Source of the DNA: Pyrinomonadaceae bacterium
GTDB taxonomy: Bacteria; Acidobacteriota; Blastocatellia; Pyrinomonadales; Pyrinomonadaceae
NCBI GenBank assembly: GCA_018060305.1
Contig: JAGOWF010000002.1
Location: forward strand, 1-29,166
Direction of reading: 5' to 3'
DNA length: 29,166 bases
Positions 16,900-23,594 of this stretch are shown here, in pieces. The notes below the pieces were generated by a model. That model was not told the origin of the DNA and ran no database searches. It saw only the letters and a program-made list of their open reading frames with translations. Within the stretch, counting starts at the first letter, position 1. Every line of letters starts with the position of its first letter. The translations under genes and the position numbers were made by a program.

Positions 16900-19020
16900 T
16901 TAGTTTGGCTGAACCGACGATGGGGCAGGTTTGTCGCCGGCCACACCGAGCCGCTGGATAGCGAATCCGCCGGTCGTGCTGTCTATTCGGAACCACTGAC
17001 TCGTTGACGGACGAAAGACGGCAACATCGCTTTGACCGTCTCCGTCGTAATCGGCGGGCACCGCAATATCCTCAGCGAGCCCAAACGCGTAGCTCTTAAA
17101 CACGCTCGTTATGGGGTCCATGATGTACCAGTAACCCGTTGAAGGCCGATAAACCGCAAGATCGGAAACGCCATTGCCGTCGAAATCTGCCATGAGCGGA
17201 CGGTCGCCATTGGTGCCAAAGGCCCTGACCGCGGGTATCGTCGAAGAACTCTGAAGCGTGTACCAAAATCCGTTTGACGAGCGCCAAACGGTCATGTCGG
17301 CTTTTCCGTCATTATCATAATCGCCGATCATCGGCTTGTCCGAACTCGATCCCCATTGAACGGCCCTGAATCCAAGAGTGCTCTGCATCACATACCAGAT
17401 ACCGGTGGCCGGCCGCCAAATGGCGAAATCGGTCCTTCCGTCGGCATCATAATCTGCCGCAACCGGAACGTCGCCGTTGCTACCAAACTGAAATCCAAGG
17501 AATCCCAATGAGCTCCGCTCGGCAAACCACATGCCTGTGGAGGGGCGAAAGACCGCGAGATCGACCACCGCGTCACCATCGTAGTCGCCCGGCGTAATGA
17601 TATCGCCGGGAAGCCCAAAGTGCGGGCTTATTGTGCTCAGGCTGCCGCTCAATTCGATCAGCCAATCGCCGTTGGACGGCGTCCAGACCGAAACGTCCGT
17701 TCGGCCGTCGCCATCATAATCAGACACCTGATTCCGAGCTTGCGTCGTCGGATGGCTTGCATCAACGATAAACAGCCCCTTTGCCAGGTCGCCTACAAGA
17801 ACGCGATCTTCGCCAAGAAACGGATATACTGCCCAAGCTCCCTGATAACCAGTGACGCCCATGTCAGTGCTGAGGCTGCGTCCGCAGACCATGTCCCAAG
17901 GCTCGAATCCATCGATCTCATCCTGATCCTCTTTAGAAAACGCGGGCTGATAAGTATCGTACTGCCCAACACGCCGAGGGTTCGTCGGGTCGTCCGACAG
18001 ATCAAATACCTGAAGGCCGGCGTGATACCACGAGACGTAGAGCTTGTCGCCCTTCACGACAGGATTGTGCGGCGTAACTGCGTTGATCCCCAGATCGGCC
18101 ATCGAGATCTTGCGGATCAAAAGCGGCTGTGCCGGATTCTGGATGTCATAAACACGAATGTCACCGGGACTCGTTGCACTGCTGTTACCGATCTCACGAG
18201 CGCTATAGAGGTAATGCTGATCCTCACTCGGCCAGGCTGAGTGCATGCTGTTGCCTGCCGTTATACCGGTCTGGTCATCAATGAAACCCAAAAGGCTAGC
18301 CGGCTGCGAGGCAATATTCGCGATCTGATATATCTCGGTGCGGCCCCGCGACGAGGTGTTACCCCAGCCAGACGTGTAAAGCCGGTCGCCCTTTATCACC
18401 ATCGCGTGCACCCATTGCGGCTCAGACGGATTTAGATCTCGGATGAAGATCGGCGCTCCCGCGTCGGACACGTCGATGAATTTCATTATCTTGTTAGACG
18501 TGCCGTTGAAATTCTCGAGGAGATAGGTCTTGCCGCCCTGCATAAATACGACCATCTCGTGGATCGAGTTATGACCGCTGCCGCTGGCTGATGTCACCCT
18601 TCCCATGAGGGCCGGCTGATACGGATTTGCAAGATCGACGATATACACGCCGCCTCCGTTTCCACTGCCGAAATAGCCGATACCGTTGAGGATGACGGCC
18701 TCCAAAAACTGCTCGTGTGTAGCGGACGTGCCCGGGCGGATCGGATCGTAGTAGTTTGCCAGAACCGGCGCTTCCGGATCGGAAATATCATAGATAAAGG
18801 CACCGCGGCAGCCATAGCTGCCCTGGACTGCGATATTATTCTCACCAAAAAGATCGGCGTATCGCAGAGCATCGCCTTGATTGCTCGAACAAGGTGGAGC
18901 CGTCTGCGATCGAAGTCGGATCGACTGACCCGAGATCACAGCGATCCCAACAAACACCACTAGAGCGGAAACTGCAAAAAGGCTGGCCGCCTTGCCAACC
19001 AACAGGCGGAAGTCAGGCAT
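16900..19020 (-). CDS. Exported LVIVD-repeat protein with six VCBS-type C-terminal repeats
   Basis: The protein has 706 residues. GGAGGA (plus-strand 19026-19031) sits five bases before the start, a strong ribosome binding site. An N-terminal hydrophobic segment (about 9-31) is a signal peptide or anchor. Residues about 60-425 contain LVIVD-type beta-propeller units (GAFIYDISDPEAPVL, GGVYIVDLANPYQPAL, IRVYDIQNPAQPLL, GLQVFDLSDDPTNPR, GLFIVDASHPTT), as in choice-of-anchor or LVIVD proteins. Residues 434-706 are six repeats of about 45 residues (DYDGDGRTDxAVWRPSxGxWY...FGxxGDxPxxA), the same module as at the end of the 1766-residue protein. The D-x-D-x-D-G pattern suggests calcium binding. The role is probably cell-surface or extracellular; no catalytic residues are evident. 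Confidence 0.87.
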   Translation of the reverse strand: MPDFRLLVGKAASLFAVSALVVFVGIAVISGQSIRLRSQTAPPCSSNQGDALRYADLFGENNIAVQGSYGCRGAFIYDISDPEAPVLANYYDPIRPGTSATHEQFLEAVILNGIGYFGSGNGGGVYIVDLANPYQPALMGRVTSASGSGHNSIHEMVVFMQGGKTYLLENFNGTSNKIMKFIDVSDAGAPIFIRDLNPSEPQWVHAMVIKGDRLYTSGWGNTSSRGRTEIYQIANIASQPASLLGFIDDQTGITAGNSMHSAWPSEDQHYLYSAREIGNSSATSPGDIRVYDIQNPAQPLLIRKISMADLGINAVTPHNPVVKGDKLYVSWYHAGLQVFDLSDDPTNPRRVGQYDTYQPAFSKEDQDEIDGFEPWDMVCGRSLSTDMGVTGYQGAWAVYPFLGEDRVLVGDLAKGLFIVDASHPTTQARNQVSDYDGDGRTDVSVWTPSNGDWLIELSGSLSTISPHFGLPGDIITPGDYDGDAVVDLAVFRPSTGMWFAERSSLGFLGFQFGSNGDVPVAADYDADGRTDFAIWRPATGIWYVMQSTLGFRAVQWGSSSDKPMIGDYDNDGKADMTVWRSSNGFWYTLQSSSTIPAVRAFGTNGDRPLMADFDGNGVSDLAVYRPSTGYWYIMDPITSVFKSYAFGLAEDIAVPADYDGDGQSDVAVFRPSTSQWFRIDSTTGGFAIQRLGVAGDKPAPSSVQPN

Positions 19021-19112
19021 ACAAATCCTCCATAACGGGATAGAAATACGACCTAACCTTTCTACGCCGTTTTGGCCAGAAATGCAAGGCCAGAATTCGT
19101 CCGTATCTAGAT

Positions 19113-19736
19113 TTACGAGGCTGCCTGGATCGCCTCACGCATGACCAGATCGAAAGTGCCGGGGCCGACCTTTCGAAACCGACGGTTGCGGCTCAGCGAT
19201 ACGGCGACTGAGATCGTAGGATTGTTGCCCTTGAACTTCATTCCACCCGCGATAAGCAGATTGTAAAGTTCGTTCACATGCAGTGGCCCGCCCGATTCTC
19301 GGAGAAGCAGCGTGCAGGCCTGTGTGATCGTGCGGTCGGCAAAGCGGTTGCTCACCGGTTCGAAGTGGTTTCGGATAGATGGGATGCTGCGATGCTGATT
19401 CTGGTTAAGATACGCGACCGAGTTCTCATGCCCCGAAGTGCTTAAAGTATCGCCGACGGGACGCCTTCCCAAACTAAGAGCAACGACATCGCCGGGCTCA
19501 TCGACGATCGTCGGGGCTGTGCCGAGGCCCGAGGGGCGCGAGCCCGAACGCATTGCAACAAGGAGACTGTCAATGGCCTTCTCCGTCTGTGCAGCGCTGT
19601 TCTCGAGCGCGTTGATCTCGATCCGCAACATCTCAACCTCATTCTCGGCCTCGCGGAAGCGGCCGATCAGTCGGTTCTGGGCATTGCGCGTTTGCCTTAG
19701 CGATTGTTCAAGCGTTGCTATAAGATTCTCGTCCAT
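19113..19736 (-). CDS. Coiled-coil protein with C-terminal HARE-HTH-like winged helix
   Basis: The protein has 207 residues. About 1-62 is a strong heptad-like coiled coil (MDENLIATLEQSLRQTRNAQ onward), the middle (about 63-130) is disordered, and about 133-200 resembles the HARE-HTH/HB1 domain. That match rests on TITQACTLLLRESGGPLHVNELYNLL, then NNPTISVAVSLSRNRRFRKV, then GPGTFDLV. HARE-HTH domains occur in RNA polymerase delta subunits, ASXL proteins and restriction enzymes, and are thought to bind DNA or nucleic acid-linked partners. The coiled coil suggests a dimer. A perfect 8+8 palindrome 17 bases upstream (19753-19774) would suit autoregulation. The assignment to the HARE-HTH family is by eye. 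Confidence 0.72.
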   Translation of the reverse strand: MDENLIATLEQSLRQTRNAQNRLIGRFREAENEVEMLRIEINALENSAAQTEKAIDSLLVAMRSGSRPSGLGTAPTIVDEPGDVVALSLGRRPVGDTLSTSGHENSVAYLNQNQHRSIPSIRNHFEPVSNRFADRTITQACTLLLRESGGPLHVNELYNLLIAGGMKFKGNNPTISVAVSLSRNRRFRKVGPGTFDLVMREAIQAAS

Positions 19737-19752
19737 TATGCTGATACTAAAG

Positions 19753-19774
19753 ACTTTAAGGCTGCACTTAAAGT
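19753..19774. promoter_or_regulatory. Palindromic site, candidate operator of the HARE-HTH gene
   Basis: ACTTTAAG (19753-19760) and CTTAAAGT (19767-19774) are perfect inverted copies around a six-base loop. The site sits in the 44-bp gap between the polyprenyl synthase stop (19781) and the HTH protein start (19736). No T-tract follows it on the minus strand, so an operator is favoured over a terminator. Confidence 0.45.
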
Positions 19775-19780
19775 AACCTA

Positions 19781-20797
19781 CTAACTATTTCTGCTCATTA
19801 CAAAGTGCAAAGTCGTCTCCAGACAAGAACGATACTCCGATTCCTGCAAAACTGCAAGACTTTTTCTTGCGGCATCGGCGTGGGCCAGGATAAGGTCTCG
19901 AACGCGGTCAAGAATGCCTTTGTTCGCCAGCAGTTGCCGGACATCCTCCCGCGAAACCTGTGCATATTCACCGTCAAACATGATCTTTTCGATGTCGTGC
20001 TTAACCTCCGGATTGTCCTTAAGCAGATATATAAGAGGCAGCGTTACTTTGCCCTCGATCAGGTCAGAACCGGCTGCCTTACCGAGTTGCTGCGATTCGC
20101 CCGTCAGGTCGAGCAGATCGTCAGCTAACTGGAATGCAATACCCAATTCCATCCCGAAGTCACGCATCGCGGCAATCCGTTTTTCGTCCGCACCGGCGAG
20201 GATCGCTCCAACCTCGCAGCAAGCTGAAAACAAAAATGCCGTCTTTCGCCGCAGGATGTCGAGGTACTCTTCCTCGGTGATGTCGATACGGCCGATCCGC
20301 GTTAGTTGGATCAACTCGCCCTCGGTCATTTTGCGCGTCAGCCGCGTCAGGATGTCCAAGATCTCAAGCGAACGCTCCTTCACCGTCGTCTCGAACGCCG
20401 ACATATACAGCCAGTCGCCCATCAGCACCGCCGTCTGATTGCCAAATCGCGCGTTTACCGACGATCGGTTACGCCTAATATCAGCATTATCGATAATGTC
20501 GTCATGCACGAGCGTCGCCGTGTGGAGCATCTCCATTACCGTCGCAAGCCGAATGACATTGTCTGCGCCGCCCAGGCCACCAACCGCATAGTTCGCCAAT
20601 ATCAACAACGCCGGCCTGATCCGCTTCCCTCCCGATGAACGAACATAGTCGCCTAAATAATTGACAACCTGAATATTCGACGACACCTGCCGCTCATACT
20701 CAGCCTCGACAAGCGTCATCTCGCGGCCGATCACGTCGAAAACGCGAGCCGCGGAGACTGGAAGAGTTTTGCTCTTTGCTAGCGCAAATCGCTGCAT
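19781..20797 (-). CDS. ispB: Long-chain polyprenyl diphosphate synthase
   Basis: This trans-isoprenyl diphosphate synthase has 338 residues. It adds isopentenyl diphosphate to an allylic primer to make the side chain of menaquinone or a similar quinone. The first aspartate-rich motif is VHDDIID (D99, D100, D103) and the second is QLADDLLD (D226, D227, D230); GGKRIRP (56-62) and the GKVTLPLIYLL segment are also present. Small residues just before the first motif (LHTATL) fit a long-chain (C35-C45) product. The exact chain length cannot be read from sequence. It lies between YajQ, with a palindromic element filling that gap, and the HARE-HTH gene. Confidence 0.92.
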   Translation of the reverse strand: MQRFALAKSKTLPVSAARVFDVIGREMTLVEAEYERQVSSNIQVVNYLGDYVRSSGGKRIRPALLILANYAVGGLGGADNVIRLATVMEMLHTATLVHDDIIDNADIRRNRSSVNARFGNQTAVLMGDWLYMSAFETTVKERSLEILDILTRLTRKMTEGELIQLTRIGRIDITEEEYLDILRRKTAFLFSACCEVGAILAGADEKRIAAMRDFGMELGIAFQLADDLLDLTGESQQLGKAAGSDLIEGKVTLPLIYLLKDNPEVKHDIEKIMFDGEYAQVSREDVRQLLANKGILDRVRDLILAHADAARKSLAVLQESEYRSCLETTLHFVMSRNS

Positions 20798-20805
20798 AAG
20801 AATGG

Positions 20806-20861
20806 ACCGCGAAAAATGCGAGATGATCTGATCTATTTCGTTTTTCGCGTATTTCGCGGTT
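20806..20861. repeat. CGCGAAA-type palindromic element between yajQ and ispB
   Basis: The arm 20806-20821 and the inverted arm 20845-20860 match at 14 of 16 bases. A further TTTCGTTTTTCGCG stretch on the right suggests tandem CGCGAAA-like units. It begins at the yajQ stop codon (20860-20862) and ends just before the ispB start (20797), so it makes up nearly the whole spacer. Confidence 0.6.
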
Positions 20862-21357
20862 AATTGCTCCGGTAGTTGTCGAACTTCATGTCGATGCCAA
20901 AGTCCTTTCCTTTGAGCTTTGCCATGACGTCCTGCAGCGTGTCGCGGTCTTTGCCTGAGACGCGGACGGTCTCGCCCTGGATCGATGCCTGGACCTTGAA
21001 TTTGCCGTCTTTGATGAATCTGACGACCTCTTTCGCCTTTTCGATCGGGATTCCCTGCTGGATCTTGACGGTTTGACGAACGGTGCCGCCCGCGGCCGGT
21101 TCGACCTTTTGATAATCGAGGGCTTTGAGTGACACGCCGCGTTTTACGAGCTTTGACTGAAGAATATCGTTCATATTCCGCAGCTTTGTCTCGTCCTCGG
21201 CCGAGAGCATCAGGTCTTTGTCCTGCAGCTCAACGGTCGCTCGGCTGCCCTTAAAATCGAACCGCTGCGACACCTCTTTCGTTGTCTGGTGGATCGCGTT
21301 CGCGACCTCTGCGTAGTCGGTCTTTGACACGATGTCGAATGAATTTTCTTTTGCCAT
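20860..21357 (-). CDS. yajQ: YajQ family (UPF0234) nucleotide-binding protein
   Basis: The protein has 165 residues from the ATG at 21357 (MAKENSFDIVSKTDYAEV), which matches the conserved YajQ N-terminus. A longer frame from 21402 adds 15 residues encoded by a palindromic repeat and is rejected. QRFDFKGSRATVEL, the AEDETKLRNMNDIL region and GKDFGIDMKFDNYR at the end are family hallmarks. YajQ proteins bind nucleotides; a Xanthomonas member binds cyclic di-GMP and acts on transcription, but the role here is unproven. A PilZ protein also lies in this window. It sits between tatD and ispB on the same strand. Confidence 0.93.
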   Translation of the reverse strand: MAKENSFDIVSKTDYAEVANAIHQTTKEVSQRFDFKGSRATVELQDKDLMLSAEDETKLRNMNDILQSKLVKRGVSLKALDYQKVEPAAGGTVRQTVKIQQGIPIEKAKEVVRFIKDGKFKVQASIQGETVRVSGKDRDTLQDVMAKLKGKDFGIDMKFDNYRSN

Positions 21358-21369
21358 AAAAGAGAGTTT

Positions 21370-21432
21370 GCCACGAATTACACGAATAGCACGAATGGAC
21401 ACCTAATTCGTGTCATTTGTGTCATTCGTGGC
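21370..21432. repeat. CACGAAT-type palindromic element overlapping the tatD stop codon
   Basis: Left arm 21370-21397 and right arm 21405-21432 are inverted copies, 23 of 28 bases matching, built of CCACGAAT/CACGAAT units. The right arm encodes the last nine residues and TAG stop of TatD (ATNDTNDTN). The left arm reaches to 13 bases before the yajQ start. Confidence 0.75.
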
Positions 21433-22242
21433 TAAGGCTAGTCCGAAAAGTTCTAGGAAGTTTTGGGTGGTCTGGTAGGCAAGGACATCGAGATCAATAC
21501 CATATAAGTCGGCAAGAAACATCGCCGTGTGAACGACATAACCGGGCTCGTTGCGCTTTCCGCGATGCGGCACGGGCGTCAGGAACGGGCAGTCGGTCTC
21601 GACCAGCAGCCTGTCGAGCGGCACCACACGGGCGGCATCGCGCAGATTATCGGCCTTCTTGAACGTCACGTTTCCCGCAAACGAGATCAGAAACCCGATC
21701 TTCATCAACGCCTCGGCCATCTCCGGCGTCCCGCCAAAGCAGTGCATCACGCCAGGCCCTTTATCAGTTATCAGTTCTCCGTTATCAGTTATTCCGGCAT
21801 ATTCCTGAGCGAGAATTTCAACCGTCTCGTCATTAGCATCGCGGCTGTGAACAATGATCGGCAGCCCGATCCGTTTCGCCGTCACGATCTGCCGCCTGAA
21901 AACCTCGACCTGTACGTCACGAGGGCTGTGATCGTAATAAAAATCCAAGCCGATCTCACCCCATGCGATGACTTTTTCGCTTTTCGTGAGTTCGATCAGA
22001 TGATCTTCGGCCGCGTCGTCATAAAGTTTCGCATCATGCGGATGCACGCCGACACTCGCGTAAACATTCTCATACCGCTCCGCAACCGCGACCGCCCGCC
22101 GAAAGTCATCCGAATGCGGATCGCCCGTGCCGACATCCAACATCGCCGCGACGCCGGCATCGTGCGCCCTTTGCACGACCTCGTCCCGATCCGCATCAAA
22201 CTGCTCGCCGTCAATATGGCAATGGGAATCGATCAATCGCAA
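21403..22242 (-). CDS. tatD: TatD family metal-dependent DNase
   Basis: The protein has 279 residues; TatD enzymes are TIM-barrel metal-dependent deoxyribonucleases. Metal-site residues are H7 and H9 (DSHCHID), E96 (WGEIGLD), H132 (VHSRD), H167 (MHCFGG) and D217 (ETDCPFLTP). Two parts look repeat-derived: residues 151-162 (ITDNGELITDKG), which interrupt the usual short loop before GVMHCFGG, and the last nine residues, which come from the 21370-21432 element. In many bacteria tatD follows metG directly; here a TA module, a metG remnant and a small exported protein lie between them. Confidence 0.94.
   Translation of the reverse strand: MRLIDSHCHIDGEQFDADRDEVVQRAHDAGVAAMLDVGTGDPHSDDFRRAVAVAERYENVYASVGVHPHDAKLYDDAAEDHLIELTKSEKVIAWGEIGLDFYYDHSPRDVQVEVFRRQIVTAKRIGLPIIVHSRDANDETVEILAQEYAGITDNGELITDKGPGVMHCFGGTPEMAEALMKIGFLISFAGNVTFKKADNLRDAARVVPLDRLLVETDCPFLTPVPHRGKRNEPGYVVHTAMFLADLYGIDLDVLAYQTTQNFLELFGLALATNDTNDTN
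21761..21793. repeat. TTATCAGTT repeats inside tatD
   Basis: TTATCAGTT occurs at 21761-21769 and 21782-21790 with a further ATCAGTT between, and the frame stays open. It encodes ITDNGELITDKG. The block is AT-rich compared with the rest of tatD and sits in a loop between catalytic strands. Confidence 0.6.
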
Positions 22243-22253
22243 TTCTTAACTAC

Positions 22254-22919
22254 CTAGAACAACTCAATTTCCCTTAGTACTTTTTCCATCACATCAAGTC
22301 CCCGATCATCAAAATGTGTAATAGCAAAACTAAGGAGATGGGCTTTTCGCCTGGTTGAATAGAAAGTTGAACGTACGGTAATACCCGAGATTTCGGCTGA
22401 TAGTTCAAAGGAAAAACAGGTCAGCCCGGCAAGGTTCACTTTTCTTGGCGCCTTTACTAGCTTAATATTTGGTGCGGAAGTCAACATCTTGATGAACCTT
22501 GTGACCATTGGCTCAAGTTCGCCGCCCGTCGTGTCCTTAGAAACTGAAAGTGATAAGGATGCAAACGGGTCGTCATCCTTCTTCGGCATATTAATACCAA
22601 ATACGGAGCGTTCCCGGTTCGCTAATGTCTCGGCGATCTTGACGTCTTCGCCATCCCACTGTTTGTACAATTCGAGACCTTCTTGGCTAGCGACATCGAG
22701 TTCTTCGCGACTATCCGCGACCATTCTTGACGGATATACAATTCTGATCCCTAGGGTTTTGTTTGTGTAAATACTCCCTTCGGTTGATCCGGGATCGATA
22801 TTGCTTGCAGGCAATTTTGGCTTCGGCTTCGGTCCGGCTTGAGCCTCCGCAAGCTGGGTGAAAGTCAGTATTGCGACTACTGCGACGAACAAGCCGGCAA
22901 TTCGCTTACGAAAGCACAT
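22254..22919 (-). CDS. Small exported protein of unknown function
   Basis: The protein has 221 residues with a clear signal peptide (hydrophobic core about 8-22, ending LAEAQA) and then a Pro/Lys stretch (GPKPKPKLP). The mature part has TNKTLGIRIVYPSRM and later LSFAITHFDDRGLDVMEKVLREIEL, similar in feel to PsbP-like or DUF-type small periplasmic proteins in which a YP(S/D) segment follows the signal. No catalytic motif is recognised. GAGGTG, five bases before the ATG, overlaps the stop of the metG remnant. It is more AT-rich than tatD, consistent with recent arrival. It may be transcribed with the metG chain upstream and tatD 11 bp downstream. Confidence 0.75.
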   Translation of the reverse strand: MCFRKRIAGLFVAVVAILTFTQLAEAQAGPKPKPKLPASNIDPGSTEGSIYTNKTLGIRIVYPSRMVADSREELDVASQEGLELYKQWDGEDVKIAETLANRERSVFGINMPKKDDDPFASLSLSVSKDTTGGELEPMVTRFIKMLTSAPNIKLVKAPRKVNLAGLTCFSFELSAEISGITVRSTFYSTRRKAHLLSFAITHFDDRGLDVMEKVLREIELF

Positions 22920-22928
22920 TCTTGCACC

Positions 22929-23083
22929 TCACTGTTTCAACCTCGCACCAATCTTAACATCCTCAGCAAATGTCGCAATCGCGGGTGTGTCATCTTCCGT
23001 CAGCGACGCAGCGCAGATCATGCCTTGGGATTCGATGCCGCGCATTTTGCGGGGTTTAAGGTTGCGATTACGACTGTTCCACC
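22929..23083 (-). pseudogene. Remnant of a second metG 3' end (C-terminal tRNA-binding domain)
   Basis: Read on the minus strand from about 23083, this segment gives TVVIA, then after a one-base loss near 23063 gives NLKPRKMRGIESQGMICAAS and on to EDVKIGARLKQ and a TGA stop (22929-22931). It aligns over its whole length with the last 50 residues of the intact MetG (NLKPRKLRGLMSEGMICAAS to EDVEIGARLK), at roughly two-thirds identity. There is no start codon, the frame is broken, and stops appear upstream of about 23083. It lies directly after the brnA stop (23093), in the same orientation as metG. It is read as a displaced, decaying 3' end of a former metG. Confidence 0.85.
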
Positions 23084-23092
23084 TTACAGAGG

Positions 23093-23323
23093 CTATCGCG
23101 TTGAAACTTCAACATTCGAATTCCGGGTGATTCGAAGGTACTCACGCAACGCGTCGTTGACAGAGTCTTCGGTCGGAAATTCGTCCGCAACGTCAGCAGC
23201 CAAACCGACGTGGCGAACCATCTTGTTGTATTTCTCCGCAAAACGATTCGGCTTTGATTTTGAGTAATCGAAATCGTAGTGAGGTTTCATGTCATCATCA
23301 TCATCATCATCTATGTGATTCAT
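23093..23323 (-). CDS. brnA: BrnA-like antitoxin
   Basis: This is the likely antitoxin of the BrnT toxin encoded just upstream. The core KPHYDFDYSKSKPNRFAEKYNKM resembles the BrnA start, and the end EDSVNDALREYLRIT resembles the MetJ/Arc-type or short helical antitoxin tail. The start is uncertain: 23356, 23344, 23323 and 23290 are all in-frame ATGs. 23323 is used because it gives a short overlap with brnT; 23290 would begin right at MKPHYDF. Between these two starts lies an Asp run made by a GAT microsatellite. The gene ends about 10 bases before the metG remnant. Confidence 0.7.
   Translation of the reverse strand: MNHIDDDDDDDMKPHYDFDYSKSKPNRFAEKYNKMVRHVGLAADVADEFPTEDSVNDALREYLRITRNSNVEVSTR
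23292..23311. repeat. Trinucleotide microsatellite at the brnT/brnA junction
   Basis: An uninterrupted TCA/ATC run of 20 bases (GAT on the minus strand) contains the brnT TGA stop (23307-23309) and encodes consecutive Asp residues in the brnA frame. Copy number changes would keep both frames. Confidence 0.85.
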
Positions 23324-23594
23324 TTTCGTGTTTTCGGCGTTCATCGGCGTCCGCACGCCGGGCGGTAATTATCCGGATCACATCTTCTTCGCGCTCAGTA
23401 AAGCAAACAACCAATAGTCGCTGCCCTTGTGAGTACCCAATGATTATCTCACGTTTTTCATCAAATGAATGATCTTCGTCCATAAACACAGCCGAAAGCG
23501 GATCGCCGAAAACCGTTTTAGCTTCCTCGAACGTCACCCCCTCGTGATTCTTGATGTTTGCCGCTGCCTTAATGGGATCCCAATCGAAACGCAT
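23307..23594 (-). CDS. brnT: BrnT family toxin (RelE-like ribonuclease fold)
   Basis: The protein has 95 residues, the usual BrnT length. FDWDPIKAAANIKNHEGVTF, EEAKTVFGDPLSAVF, DEDHSFDEKREIIIGYS, LLVVCFTEREEDVIRIITAR and RRKHE follow the BrnT consensus closely. BrnT of Brucella is a ribonuclease toxin that inhibits translation. The start ATG (23592-23594) shares one base with the metG TAA stop (TAATG), so toxin translation should be coupled to metG. The toxin is encoded before its antitoxin, as in known brnTA operons. Confidence 0.93.
   Translation of the reverse strand: MRFDWDPIKAAANIKNHEGVTFEEAKTVFGDPLSAVFMDEDHSFDEKREIIIGYSQGQRLLVVCFTEREEDVIRIITARRADADERRKHENESHR

Noticed and set aside
21358..21402. 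Longer YajQ start at 21402
   Set aside because: The extra 15 residues (MSIRAIRVIRGKLSF) are encoded by the palindromic repeat and do not occur in YajQ; MAKENSFDIV is the conserved start.
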